From: Salipiger abyssi
GTDB taxonomy: Bacteria; Pseudomonadota; Alphaproteobacteria; Rhodobacterales; Rhodobacteraceae
Direction: 5' to 3'
Length of the DNA stretch: 64,000 nucleotides
NCBI RefSeq assembly: GCF_017311415.1
Contig: NZ_JAEKIS010000001.1
Location: 62,001 to 126,000 of the forward strand
The translations under genes and the position numbers were made by a program. This document shows positions 1-7,931 of this stretch, in pieces; the stretch's first letter is position 1, and each line of letters opens with the position of its first letter. The notes beneath the pieces were generated by a model. That model saw only the letters and a program-made list of their open reading frames with translations. It had not been told where the DNA came from and did no database searches.

Positions 1-249
1 GCCGACGAGGTTGCCCACTGGGACCTGCTCGATCCCGACTTTGACATGCGCCGGATCAACCATTCCGAGGCCTACAGCCGCGATGGCGCGCACACCAATC
101 TGGCCTAGAGCTTCTTCTCGCGGCTCAGGCGCATGATTGGCGGCCAACATCTCCAGGTCGAGGGACGTTATCTCGATGCCTATGCCGCCCACGCCGCCTG
201 GCTTGAGGACCACCGGTCGAAAGCAACGGAACCCTGGCGGATCGCCTGA
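1..249 (+). pseudogene. IS1595-family (ISXO2-like) transposase, C-terminal remnant
   Basis: Frame 1 from the window edge reads a C-terminal transposase segment with HSEAYSRDGAHTN, SFFSRLRR and a downstream AYAAHAAWLEDHR. These match the conserved end of ISXO2-like DDE transposases, where the usual text is TNQAESFFSRLRR. The expected Glu in that string is replaced by a TAG at 106-108, so the frame is broken before it ends at 247-249. The glutamate lost is in the most conserved block, so the protein is certainly inactive. The 5' part lies outside the window. Confidence 0.8.
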
Positions 250-273
250 TCAGAGGAGCACTGGCCGCGCCGG

Positions 274-741
274 TCAGTCGAGCCTGAAAGGGCTACTGGC
301 AACGACGCGCAGCGTGACAGCGTCGCCAGCTGCCCAGACGCACAAGCCTTGTCGCTTCTCCACCATGCGCACAAGCTTGCGGCGCTTGGCATGGCGCAGC
401 GCCTGGACAACCTTGAACACCACGGAGTTCCGCAGCGCCGTGTCCGTGATCTCGAGATCGCGCTCGATCATCACCCGTTCGGCCAGCTCCCGCGTCGTCA
501 TTTCCACGCCATCGCCGAGGTGATGCACGCAGATCTCGGCGATCTCGCCCTTCTTGAAGAACCCGTGGCTCACGATGTAGCGCGCTCGCTGGCGCTCTGG
601 GGCCGCGAACAGCTCAATGGTCGCGTTCACATGGGCGAGGTCGTGCTTGGCATGCGCTATCTGCGCCTCATACGCCTTGATTTGCCCAAGGATCTCCGCG
701 CGCTTCTACTTCAGTGTCTGGACGATCAGGGGGTCACTCAT
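274..741 (-). pseudogene. Small hypothetical protein broken by an amber codon at codon 12
   Basis: On the minus strand an ATG at 741 opens MSDPLIVQTLK, then TAG at 708-706, then the frame continues without a break for 143 codons to a stop at 274. The C-terminal part is rich in charged helices (for example MTTRELAERVMIERDLEITD) and looks like a DNA- or transposition-associated passenger protein. I do not recognise a named family. Without suppression only a shorter product from the GTG at 630 (118 residues) could be made. Its position between two transposase remnants suggests that it belongs to a dead mobile element. Confidence 0.55.
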
Positions 742-810
742 GTCCCCGATTGCACTCTACGCCGCCGTTCCGGTCCATCCGGCAACTTGGTGCATCTGCT
801 ACCTAAGACC

Positions 811-951
811 GAATTGCTGGACCTCCATATCTTCGAAACCATCGACGAGGTGCAGCAGATTGCCACCGAATGGCTCTGGTCCTACAACAATGATCGCCCG
901 AACATTGGCAACGGCGGGATGACACCTGCCCAGAAACTGAGAATGGCCGCG
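811..951 (+). pseudogene. IS3-family transposase (OrfB) C-terminal remnant
   Basis: The frame reads ELLDLHIFETIDEVQ, then TEWLWSYNNDRPN, then MTPAQKLRMAA. This is the characteristic last stretch of IS3-group integrase-core transposases, where the usual form is WLWTYNNDRPNMGIGG followed by TPAMKLKMAA. Only about 47 residues survive; the DDE catalytic part upstream is missing. The bases after it (about 955-1000, with a GTGAAAATGGGGGATTACC-like run) resemble the end of such an element. Confidence 0.75.
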
Positions 952-1104
952 CAAATTCTACGACCCAGCCCCCGTGAAAATGGGGGATTACCCATCGATT
1001 TCAGCAGCAGGTCGTTATTCGCCGCGCGCTACGACCGGTGCCCCAAGGTCTTCCTATCGGCCATCGCTCTAGCAGCTACGGTCATCTACTGGCTATGAGT
1101 CCTG

Positions 1105-1320
1105 CTAGATGGGTTTCACGTCGATAAAAAAATGTACAAATGCATTCTTGAAAAACAGGGTTGACCTCTCATCATCAGCAGTGAGACGCCCAGATGGGGT
1201 TTCAAGGATACGCATAAAGGTTCGGCTCTGACAGCAGGCCACCGTCCACTCCGCATTTTGGGAGCGGAACGGAAACCCGAATGACATCGAACGCCGCTTG
1301 ATCGGCGAACCTTTAGACAT
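1105..1320 (-). CDS. Small hypothetical protein (71 aa) with a strong ribosome binding site
   Basis: An ATG at 1320 (minus strand) is preceded by GAGGAGG with six bases between, a near-ideal Shine-Dalgarno arrangement, and opens a 71-codon frame starting MSKGSPIKRRSMSFGF. The N-terminus is basic and the C-terminus ends in hydrophobic residues (FVHFFIDVKPI). I recognise no family or motif. The gene is divergent to hsp20. The ribosome binding site is the main argument for its being real; length and composition alone would not be convincing. Confidence 0.45.
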   Translation of the reverse strand: MSKGSPIKRRSMSFGFPFRSQNAEWTVACCQSRTFMRILETPSGRLTADDERSTLFFKNAFVHFFIDVKPI

Positions 1321-1396
1321 GTCCGACCTCCTCGGGCGCCTCAAATACATGCTAAGTTTGTCGCACGTTTGAATTGGCGAAATGTGGAGGCGAGAA

Positions 1397-1738
1397 ATGT
1401 ACTACCCCACCTACACACGTCGCAGCGATCCCTTTGGGATGATGCGTTCTATGCTGCGCGACGTGAACCGGTTTATCCCGACGAACTCTGATCAATCCGT
1501 CTTTCCAGGGGTGAATGTCTGTCAAGGCGACGATGCCGTTGCTGTAACGGCGGCACTCCCAGGTATCGACCCGTCCGACATCGATATTTCGGTCAAGGAC
1601 AACGTTCTAACGATCTCGGGCGAGCGCGAGGGGCCGGAGGTGCCGGACACCGCGCGCTGGCATCGCAATGAACGCCGTTTTGGGAAATTCACCTGCGGGA
1701 TCCGGCTGCCCTGTTGCAAAGGAGATGAACCATGCTGA
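1397..1738 (+). CDS. Hsp20/alpha-crystallin small heat-shock protein, C-terminally truncated
   Basis: Translation from the ATG at 1397 (GGAGGCGA just upstream) gives 113 residues. The front of an alpha-crystallin domain is clear: VNVCQGDDAVAVTAALPGID, then DIDISVKDNVLTISGER, then ERRFGKFTCGIRLP. After RLP the frame runs into CCKGDEPC and stops. The missing part is the second half of the beta-sandwich, including the usual G-V-L motif and the I-x-I tail; members are normally 135-160 residues. Small heat-shock proteins hold unfolding clients, and this one probably cannot assemble normally. It overlaps the start of the protease gene by 7 bp, which suggests a deletion that removed its end and joined it to its neighbour. 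Confidence 0.8.
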   Translation: MYYPTYTRRSDPFGMMRSMLRDVNRFIPTNSDQSVFPGVNVCQGDDAVAVTAALPGIDPSDIDISVKDNVLTISGEREGPEVPDTARWHRNERRFGKFTCGIRLPCCKGDEPC

Positions 1739-3111
1739 GCCGTCTGACTTTTCTTTTCGTCCTTTCGATTTGTGTTGTCGCGCGGCCGGCGGTTGCGCAA
1801 ATCGCAGCGGTTGAGCCTGATGAACGCGGCATCCCGACCATCGCGCCGCTGATAGACGCCGTGGACGACGCCGTCGTCAACATCGCGGTTGTCTCTGAGC
1901 GACCCGCCCAGATGACGCCGCTTTTTCGCGATCCGTACTTCCAGCCCTTCCTGCCGCCGCTCGAGCAACTGCCACCGCAGCGGCAAATGAGCGCCGGCTC
2001 CGGCGTGATCGTCGATGCAGGTGAGGGATACATCCTGACGAACAACCACGTCGTCGAAAACGGAGATGAGATCCGCGTCACACTGCGCGATAACCGGACC
2101 ATCGAAGCCGAGTTGATCGGCCGTGATCCGGCCACAGATATCGCTGTATTAAGGATCGACGCGAATAACTTGACAGAAGTCCCACTCGGCGATTCCGAAA
2201 CCCTTCTCGTGGGGGATTTCGTTGTGGCGATCGGTAATCCTTTCGGTCTTGGCCAGACCGTGACAAGCGGCATCGTCTCTGCGCTTGGACGGTCGGGGAT
2301 CAATCCCGAAGGCTATGAAGACTTCATCCAGACCGACGCCTCGATCAACCCGGGAAACTCCGGCGGAGCGCTGATCACCCTCGATGGAAATCTCGTTGGT
2401 ATCAACACGGCCATTATCGCGCCTAATGGCGGAGGCAATGTCGGGATCGGCTTTGCAGTGCCCATCAATATGGCACTGGCCGTCATGGATCAGCTGGTCG
2501 AGTTCGGCGAAGTCCAGCGCGGTCGGCTTGGCGTGATGATCCAAGACCTAACGCCTGATCTGGCTGAAGCGCTTGGTGCCGACGCCGAGGCAGGCGCCAT
2601 CGTTAGCTCGGTCGAGCCGGGGACACCTGCGGACGACGCAGGTCTTATCCCCGGAGACGTCATTGTCGCGGTTGACGGCGAGGGTGTCGACGGATCCGCT
2701 GATTTGCGCCAGAGGATCGGCTTGCACCGACCCGGCGATGAGGTCGAAATCACCTATGTTCGAGATGGCGACCGCCTGGTGACGCAGGTGGCACTCGCAG
2801 ATGGTGGAGGCCCCCGCTTGGCAGAGCGCGATCGTGGCACGTCTGATGCGTTGGCGGGAGTTCACCTCGCGCCGCTCGATCGTCACCATCCGGCCTGGGG
2901 CGACGCAGACGGCGTTGTCGTCTCGGAGATTGCGCCGGGAAGCCGTGCCGCGCAGGCCGGTCTGGAAGCAGGGGACGTCATCACGGCGGTCAATCGTCAA
3001 ACGGTTGGGTCTATTCGCGACATCGACCGCGTACTCGCGGACGCGCCAAACGCGGTGGCGCTGACCGTCTGGCGTGATGGTCGGACCCTGTTGATTGTGC
3101 TCAGATCATGA
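1732..3111 (+). CDS. Periplasmic serine endoprotease of the Deg/HtrA family
   Basis: The protein has 459 residues. Residues 1-22 form a Sec signal peptide (hydrophobic core FLFVLSICVV, then ARPAVAQ). The trypsin-like domain carries the triad as His106 (TNNHVVENG), Asp136 (ATDIAVLRI) and Ser210 (GNSGGAL). Two PDZ domains follow, at about 258-355 and 380-459, each with a typical G-L-x-x-G-D-V-I core (AGLIPGDVIVAV, AGLEAGDVITAV). Domain order and length fit DegQ/DegP, which degrade or refold damaged periplasmic proteins. The start has AAGGAGATG upstream. It follows truncated hsp20 and precedes a J-domain gene, so the group looks like a small stress locus. Confidence 0.9.
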   Translation: MLSRLTFLFVLSICVVARPAVAQIAAVEPDERGIPTIAPLIDAVDDAVVNIAVVSERPAQMTPLFRDPYFQPFLPPLEQLPPQRQMSAGSGVIVDAGEGYILTNNHVVENGDEIRVTLRDNRTIEAELIGRDPATDIAVLRIDANNLTEVPLGDSETLLVGDFVVAIGNPFGLGQTVTSGIVSALGRSGINPEGYEDFIQTDASINPGNSGGALITLDGNLVGINTAIIAPNGGGNVGIGFAVPINMALAVMDQLVEFGEVQRGRLGVMIQDLTPDLAEALGADAEAGAIVSSVEPGTPADDAGLIPGDVIVAVDGEGVDGSADLRQRIGLHRPGDEVEITYVRDGDRLVTQVALADGGGPRLAERDRGTSDALAGVHLAPLDRHHPAWGDADGVVVSEIAPGSRAAQAGLEAGDVITAVNRQTVGSIRDIDRVLADAPNAVALTVWRDGRTLLIVLRS

Positions 3112-3241
3112 CCCGTCGATCTGGATTTCCTTGGCGCGCCCGGGTCGCTGAACTTGGCTCTCTGGCGATGCCACAGGCCTTTTGGCAATCACCCGCCTAG
3201 CTTGTGTTGCGACATGGCCAGGTGATTGAAAGCGAAACAAA

Positions 3242-3637
3242 ATGAGTATCGACCCATACATAGTCCTAGGTGTGCCAAAGAGCGCACCCCAGGCCGAGAT
3301 CAAGAAGGCTTATCGTAAACTCGCGAAGGAGTTGCATCCCGATGACGCTGTGAAGCAGGAGCGCTTCATGGCCGTCTCGGCGGCTTACGATCTGCTTGGC
3401 AATCGCGACAAGCGCCGTCGCTTCGATGTAGGAGAGATTGACGCCAGCGGCCAGGAACGCCCTGCACGTCAGTACTACCATCACTATGCCGGACAGGATG
3501 CTGGCCGCCGCTACGACCCCGGCCCCGGCTTCGGCGACCGTACCGGCGGTCCACGCCAGGGTGGGTTCAACCGAGTGGTCCATGCACGCGGTGATGCAAC
3601 TCGGCAGCGATCGTTCGCGTTGCCTCTCGAAGCTTGA
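3242..3637 (+). CDS. Short J-domain (DnaJ-like) protein
   Basis: The first 65 residues are a J-domain: DPYIVLGVPKSAPQAEIKKAY, then HPD at 32-34, then RFMAVSAAYDLLGNRDKRRRFD. The loop after HPD is shorter than usual (about nine residues missing). There is no G/F-rich, zinc-finger or substrate-binding DnaJ region. The last 60 residues are Tyr/Gly/Arg-rich and end in a stretch without recognisable family character, so a frameshift near the 3' end is possible. J-domains stimulate DnaK ATPase, so the protein would be a co-chaperone. It follows the Deg protease by 130 bp. Confidence 0.75.
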   Translation: MSIDPYIVLGVPKSAPQAEIKKAYRKLAKELHPDDAVKQERFMAVSAAYDLLGNRDKRRRFDVGEIDASGQERPARQYYHHYAGQDAGRRYDPGPGFGDRTGGPRQGGFNRVVHARGDATRQRSFALPLEA

Positions 3638-3759
3638 GAAGTAAACTTGTAAACGGGGTTTCCGGTCGATCCGCGAGCGCGCCCAATAATTCTTTAATTG
3701 ACGGCAGTTGGCCCTCTCGGAGTGACGAGGCTCTCCAAACTATGAAACTTTAGAACAAG

Positions 3760-4521
3760 ATGACTGAAAAACAGGCCAGGATGATCGACGAGACCGCACA
3801 TACGGGGATGGTCGGGCAGCAGCTGTCGGAGGAACTGTGGTTGAAGCTTGAAGCTGCCTGTAGTGAAATCAAGATTCTCGGGCCTCGCGAAGTTCTTTCA
3901 AGAGCAGGTGAGCTCATCACGCACAGCGCTTTGCTTCTCGATGGAATCATGGTGCGCTATATCGCCGGGAACAAGATCGCTACCGACAAAAGGCTCGTGG
4001 TTGCTCTCCAGGTGCCAGGCGATTTCGTCGATCTGCACGCATTTCCGCTTCAGCGCCTCGACCACGACGTACGCAGCCTGACAGCGACTCGGCTGGCACT
4101 TTTCCCCCATGACGCGCTCAAGGAAATTATCGCAGGGAGTCCCGATCACGCTCGGTCGCTGTGGCGGCTGACGATGGTCGATGCTGCCATTCACAGGCAT
4201 TGGACCTATCGCACCGGTTTGCTTCGGGCGCTGGCGGCGGTGGCGGATTTTGTCTGTGAGATGGACCTTCGGATGCAGATGTGCGGAAGGGTCGAAGATG
4301 GCAGAGTGCCGATCGGTGTGGTTCAGACGGATCTCGCGGAAGTCACTGGTCTGTCCACCATGCATGTCAGCCGTGTCATTAAGGAACTTCGTGATGCCAA
4401 ACTCTGCACGATCCGTGAAGGCTACGCAGAAATTCACGACAGGGCGGGATTGCGGCGCATCTCCGGCTACCATCGCGGCTATCTTTATATACCCCCCACG
4501 ACTTCGGACGACTTGCTATGA
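3760..4521 (+). CDS. Crp/Fnr-family transcriptional regulator
   Basis: The protein has 253 residues. Residues 25-140 fit a cyclic-nucleotide-binding-like effector barrel (VPGDFVDLHAF, then LTATRLALFPHDAL). The C-terminal winged helix has its HTH at about 189-212 (QTDLAEVTGLSTMHVSRVIKEL). The four cysteines (34, 166, 175, 216) are not spaced like the FNR iron-sulfur ligands, so oxygen sensing through a cluster is unlikely. Many alphaproteobacterial relatives (FixK-like) control stress or microaerobic genes. Its 3' end overlaps the converging methyltransferase gene by 37 bp. Confidence 0.85.
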   Translation: MTEKQARMIDETAHTGMVGQQLSEELWLKLEAACSEIKILGPREVLSRAGELITHSALLLDGIMVRYIAGNKIATDKRLVVALQVPGDFVDLHAFPLQRLDHDVRSLTATRLALFPHDALKEIIAGSPDHARSLWRLTMVDAAIHRHWTYRTGLLRALAAVADFVCEMDLRMQMCGRVEDGRVPIGVVQTDLAEVTGLSTMHVSRVIKELRDAKLCTIREGYAEIHDRAGLRRISGYHRGYLYIPPTTSDDLL

Positions 4522-5087
4522 CGCGAGGAGAAGACCGTCGCGACCCATGAGGGCCCAGACGTGCTGAAGATTTCGTGGTGTTCACGGTCACGCTTGACGG
4601 TCTCGAGGAGACGGTCGCCGGCTTCCTCCGAGGTCAGTAACGTCTCTGTCGGTCCGGTGTAACTGACAATGAGGCAGTCTCCATCCGGAGCCAATCCTCG
4701 ACCGACACACTCGATCGTCCGGTTCAGTGCGTCCGGTTCGAGATAGTAGAGGACCTCCGATAGAACGATCAGGTCCCAAGAACCGGGAGGCCAACCTTCC
4801 GGCACAGAAGCGACTTCAAACCGCGCGTTCTCAACCTCCCGTGCCTTGGCGCGGTTAATTGCCGTGGGTGCGAAATCAATCCCGAGCAGGCAATCGCACC
4901 TCCGTGCGATGCTAGTGCTCATTACGCCGATCGAGCATCCAACCTCCAAGCCGCGGCCATAGCGAGACCGGGGCAGCAATTGGAGAGACCGCTGATATTT
5001 GTCGGCCTCGTATGCGCTCGTCTCATAATCCCAGGGATCGACCAGGTCGCGATAGAGTTGCTCGAATGAGGCAGCGTCGCGAGTCAT
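4485..5087 (-). CDS. Class I SAM-dependent methyltransferase (NodS-like)
   Basis: The protein has 200 residues. Motif I is LEVGCSIG at 47-54, with acidic motif II around GIDFAP (Asp71), and motif IV-like DLIVLSEVLYYL follows. The N-terminal FEQLYRDLVDPWDYETSAYE resembles NodS-type N-methyltransferases that act on sugar or amino-sugar substrates. It is the last gene of the eight-gene operon; its ATG overlaps the TGA of the deacetylase gene (ATGA at 5084-5087). Beside a deacetylase, methylation of a freshly exposed amine is an attractive but unproven role. Confidence 0.85.
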   Translation of the reverse strand: MTRDAASFEQLYRDLVDPWDYETSAYEADKYQRSLQLLPRSRYGRGLEVGCSIGVMSTSIARRCDCLLGIDFAPTAINRAKAREVENARFEVASVPEGWPPGSWDLIVLSEVLYYLEPDALNRTIECVGRGLAPDGDCLIVSYTGPTETLLTSEEAGDRLLETVKRDREHHEIFSTSGPSWVATVFSSRHSKSSEVVGGI

Positions 5088-5809
5088 GCCGGGATAAACA
5101 GCTCATCGGACGACACGAAATAGGCGGCCAGTTCTGGTGGCATCGTAAATCCCTCGGGGTCATCGCCAATGAGCTTTGTCATCTGCGATTTGTGGGCGGC
5201 GACAGCCTGCGATTTCCTCGTGTGGTATCCTTTCACCTGCAAGCGTCGCAGTCCGTCAGAACCAGCATGCGGCACCGGCTCCTGTACGCGACCCCAGAGC
5301 GGGCAGCCGAACATGTGCACCCCCTCTTTTCCGGTCGCCAGATATCTTGCCAGGCGCCATACCCGTTGGTGATCCGGGTGCGGGTCGCCATCCCATGTCG
5401 TCCAAATCGCCGACACATTTTCCAGTTGCGGTTCTAGGCGTCGAGCAATTTCACAGAATTCGTCTTCGCTTTCCGGCGCCGCCATGTCCGGATAGCCGAG
5501 CCAGATCGGTTCCGTTCTTCCGCGCGTAAGGATGGAGACAGCGGCTCTGACCTCGTCGCGCCGTAGCGCGGACAGCACGCGAGATGGATGGCTGATCGAG
5601 TTCGGATGCGAGCGTGTCCCGTCAGTAACCACGACGACATGCACGCGCCGGCCTGCATCCGAGGCCTTGCATAACGCAGCGCCCATGGCGAGCGACTCGT
5701 CATCCGGATGTGGTGCCAGCACCAGGATTTCGCCGGAGCCCGCAAGTTCGGGCAGTGTTGCCTCAGGAGCCATCTCAGCCTCCTTCGCGATTTTGGTGAG
5801 CGTGATCAT
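5084..5809 (-). CDS. PIG-L/LmbE-family zinc deacetylase
   Basis: The protein has 241 residues. The defining zinc site LAPHPDDESLAMG has HPDDE at 34-38, and the second metal ligand region is DGDPHPDHQRVW with HPDH at 144-147. Family members remove an N-acetyl group from amino-sugar conjugates (GlcNAc-PI, mycothiol and bacillithiol precursors, chitooligosaccharides). The gene is translationally coupled at both ends (ATGA with the dehydrogenase-like gene upstream and with the methyltransferase downstream). A second ATG at codon 13 is possible, but the overlap favours the first. Substrate unknown. Confidence 0.88.
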   Translation of the reverse strand: MITLTKIAKEAEMAPEATLPELAGSGEILVLAPHPDDESLAMGAALCKASDAGRRVHVVVVTDGTRSHPNSISHPSRVLSALRRDEVRAAVSILTRGRTEPIWLGYPDMAAPESEDEFCEIARRLEPQLENVSAIWTTWDGDPHPDHQRVWRLARYLATGKEGVHMFGCPLWGRVQEPVPHAGSDGLRRLQVKGYHTRKSQAVAAHKSQMTKLIGDDPEGFTMPPELAAYFVSSDELFIPA

Positions 5810-6894
5810 CGACTATGCCAAATTTCGCCGACGGGCGAGTCCGACTGGCAGAGTGATTGACCGGCCCGCTGCAGCTTGCCGTCGAGGTCCGCCTGGCGAA
5901 GGAAAAACGAGAGGTCGCGCCTCACACGCTCCACCGTCTGGCCGGTGGAAAATGAGTGGGTGCCTAGGGCGCGGTCGGTAATGGCAATGCCCGAGAGGCA
6001 AGCCCCCTCGACAAATTCGCGTGCAGCCAGGCTGAGCGCCACTTCCAAATCGCGGGCTTCCGGTTTTTCGACCTGGATGGCCGCATCTTCGACGAATAGG
6101 CGCGCGCTGTGCGCAAGGCCCGCGATGTGCGCTACGCGGTGCATCTGCGCCTGAGTGGCGCTGTCGCCGAACCCCGCGACCGATTTGCGGACCGCTTCCG
6201 CCAATGCCTCCAACCCGCCCACATGCAGCGCCGCGTATCGCCAGACGCCACCCTCGAAATGCGGTTCGCGCTCATAATCTCCCGGTTTGCCGAGAATTTC
6301 TGCCTCGACGCCTTCAAAATCGTAGGTGCCGGAGGCCGTTGCGCGCATTCCGGTTACGTTCCAGCCGCTGTTGTCGGCGCGACCGTCGTGGAGCACCCTT
6401 GCCACGGTCATCACCGTTCCATCCGGCGTTTCTGCTGTCACGACCGCGTAGCTTACGGTGCCAAGACCTGAGGCGAAGCGTTTTGTCCCCGAGAGCTGAC
6501 ATCTGGCGCCCCTCTCGTCACTCAGGCGCACGGGCGGCGATGCGTTAGCACCCCAAACACCGTAGAACTCGCCGCTATTGGACAATGAGCAATGCCGCTG
6601 CTGCTGATCCGTGGTGCCGTAAAGAGAGATCAGACGCAGGGCGTTCATGTGCCCTTCCGCCAACCGGCCCACCGAAAGGCTCGCGCGCCCTATTCGTCGC
6701 AGAAGCGTGACGAGATCACGCGGATGCACGTCCGGATCGGACAAGCGTGACAGCAGACCCGACAAAGCGAGCAATTCGATATCGGCGGCGAGTCCGCGAG
6801 CGCCTGCATCTGCTTCAGCGCCATGATCGGCGATCCGCGCCAGCGCCTCCGATTCCGCAATCTCTGACGTCGGAGTTGCGGCAACGCCATTCAC
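5806..6894 (-). CDS. Acyl-CoA-dehydrogenase-like flavoprotein
   Basis: The protein has 362 residues. Segments fit the ACAD fold: an all-helical start, GEFYGVWGANASPPVRL and KRFASGLGTVSYAVV in the beta-domain region, and a C-terminal helical domain with GTHSFSTGQTVERVRRDLSFF. The last block resembles the FAD-contacting G-x-x-S segment of ACAD-like monooxygenases (DszC type). I could not place the usual catalytic glutamate of beta-oxidation enzymes, so it may oxidise or hydroxylate something other than an acyl-CoA. It overlaps both neighbours by 4 bp inside the glycosyltransferase/catalase operon. Confidence 0.75.
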   Translation of the reverse strand: MNGVAATPTSEIAESEALARIADHGAEADAGARGLAADIELLALSGLLSRLSDPDVHPRDLVTLLRRIGRASLSVGRLAEGHMNALRLISLYGTTDQQQRHCSLSNSGEFYGVWGANASPPVRLSDERGARCQLSGTKRFASGLGTVSYAVVTAETPDGTVMTVARVLHDGRADNSGWNVTGMRATASGTYDFEGVEAEILGKPGDYEREPHFEGGVWRYAALHVGGLEALAEAVRKSVAGFGDSATQAQMHRVAHIAGLAHSARLFVEDAAIQVEKPEARDLEVALSLAAREFVEGACLSGIAITDRALGTHSFSTGQTVERVRRDLSFFLRQADLDGKLQRAGQSLCQSDSPVGEIWHSR

Positions 6895-7931
6895 GCCGAT
6901 TTCCTTTCGGCCACCGGCTCCAGTTCAGCGAATGCGGCTGCAAGGAGCGGCAATTCCCTATGCAAGTCAGACAGTCGCAGGCGACTGCGCGCCAATTCCG
7001 CGGTGCTTTCCTCCATTTGAGCGAGGGCTTCGCCGAACTCCAGACCGTCATTGCACCGCCGACGTATGGAGCCCTGCATCCGTGCCCTGAGGATGGTCTG
7101 GACAGCCGGCTCCAGCAGTTCGTCGACGAAGGGGTCGGCCTCGGTGATACGCGCGCGCAAGGCGCCAGCCATACCGCCAGATGTCCGACCGTTGAGCCGG
7201 CAGGTCGTAATCACGTGCGCGCGGGCGGAATGTCTGATGCGCCATCCCCGTCTCTCGGCAGCCAAGACAAACGCTCTGTCCTCACCCGTCTCGAAATCCG
7301 AAATGCCGCCGATGTCGCGATAGACGTCTGTCGTGAAGGCCAGGCTCGCGCCCGCCGCATTCAAATGGGTCGGCTCTGGGTCGTGGGGCACCGGATCGAG
7401 ACGCTGCCGAACGGCCAGTGTCAACGCCATATATTCCCCTTCGAGGACTCCGCGTCTCCCGATGGTCGCTGGCAACTTGGCGAATTCTTCCGCGTCCGGC
7501 AGAACGGCCCCGCAAACAAGGTCAGCGCGCGTCAACTCGGCGAGGTTGGCATCGACCCAGTCTCCCGCGACCCGGCTGTCCGCGTCAGTGGTCATGATGA
7601 CGGCGCCCGGCACAAGCCGGTGCGCGCAGGCAGCGACAGCCTGCCGTCTAGCTCTCCCAACGCCTCTGCCTGGCGGTGGAGATTGTTCATTCAATATCAT
7701 TCCGGTCGCACCGGAGGCTTCGAACCATGCTCGAGCGCGCGCGACCGTCTCGTCTGCCGATTTGTTCACCGCCAGGACGATCCCACCACGTCCCTTGAGG
7801 CTTGTGGCCGCGGCCTCGAGGCAAGGCACGATCCGCTTTGCCTCGTTGCGCGCGGGAATGGTTACAGCAACGGCCCACGCCGAAGCAGTCCCAAACTCTT
7901 GGCGCGGCAAATCGCTGTTCTGCTGCCTCAT
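6891..7931 (-). CDS. Family 2 glycosyltransferase
   Basis: The protein has 346 residues. A GT-A start [15 protein letters not shown] leads to the metal-binding TTDADSR (Asp116, Asp118) and a later [17 protein letters not shown], the usual acceptor-side acidic block of GT2 enzymes. There are no membrane segments, so it probably works on a soluble or lipid-anchored acceptor in the cytoplasm. Its ATG overlaps the catalase stop (7928-7931) and its stop overlaps the next ATG, so it would be translated from the same message as catalase and deacetylase. Confidence 0.85.
   Translation of the reverse strand: MRQQNSDLPRQEFGTASAWAVAVTIPARNEAKRIVPCLEAAATSLKGRGGIVLAVNKSADETVARARAWFEASGATGMILNEQSPPPGRGVGRARRQAVAACAHRLVPGAVIMTTDADSRVAGDWVDANLAELTRADLVCGAVLPDAEEFAKLPATIGRRGVLEGEYMALTLAVRQRLDPVPHDPEPTHLNAAGASLAFTTDVYRDIGGISDFETGEDRAFVLAAERRGWRIRHSARAHVITTCRLNGRTSGGMAGALRARITEADPFVDELLEPAVQTILRARMQGSIRRRCNDGLEFGEALAQMEESTAELARSRLRLSDLHRELPLLAAAFAELEPVAERKSA

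Noticed and set aside
1265-1290. GGAAC upstream of hsp20 as an EcfG -35 box
   Set aside because: At 17 bp spacing the sequence is CGAA rather than CGTT, so the -10 element does not fit.
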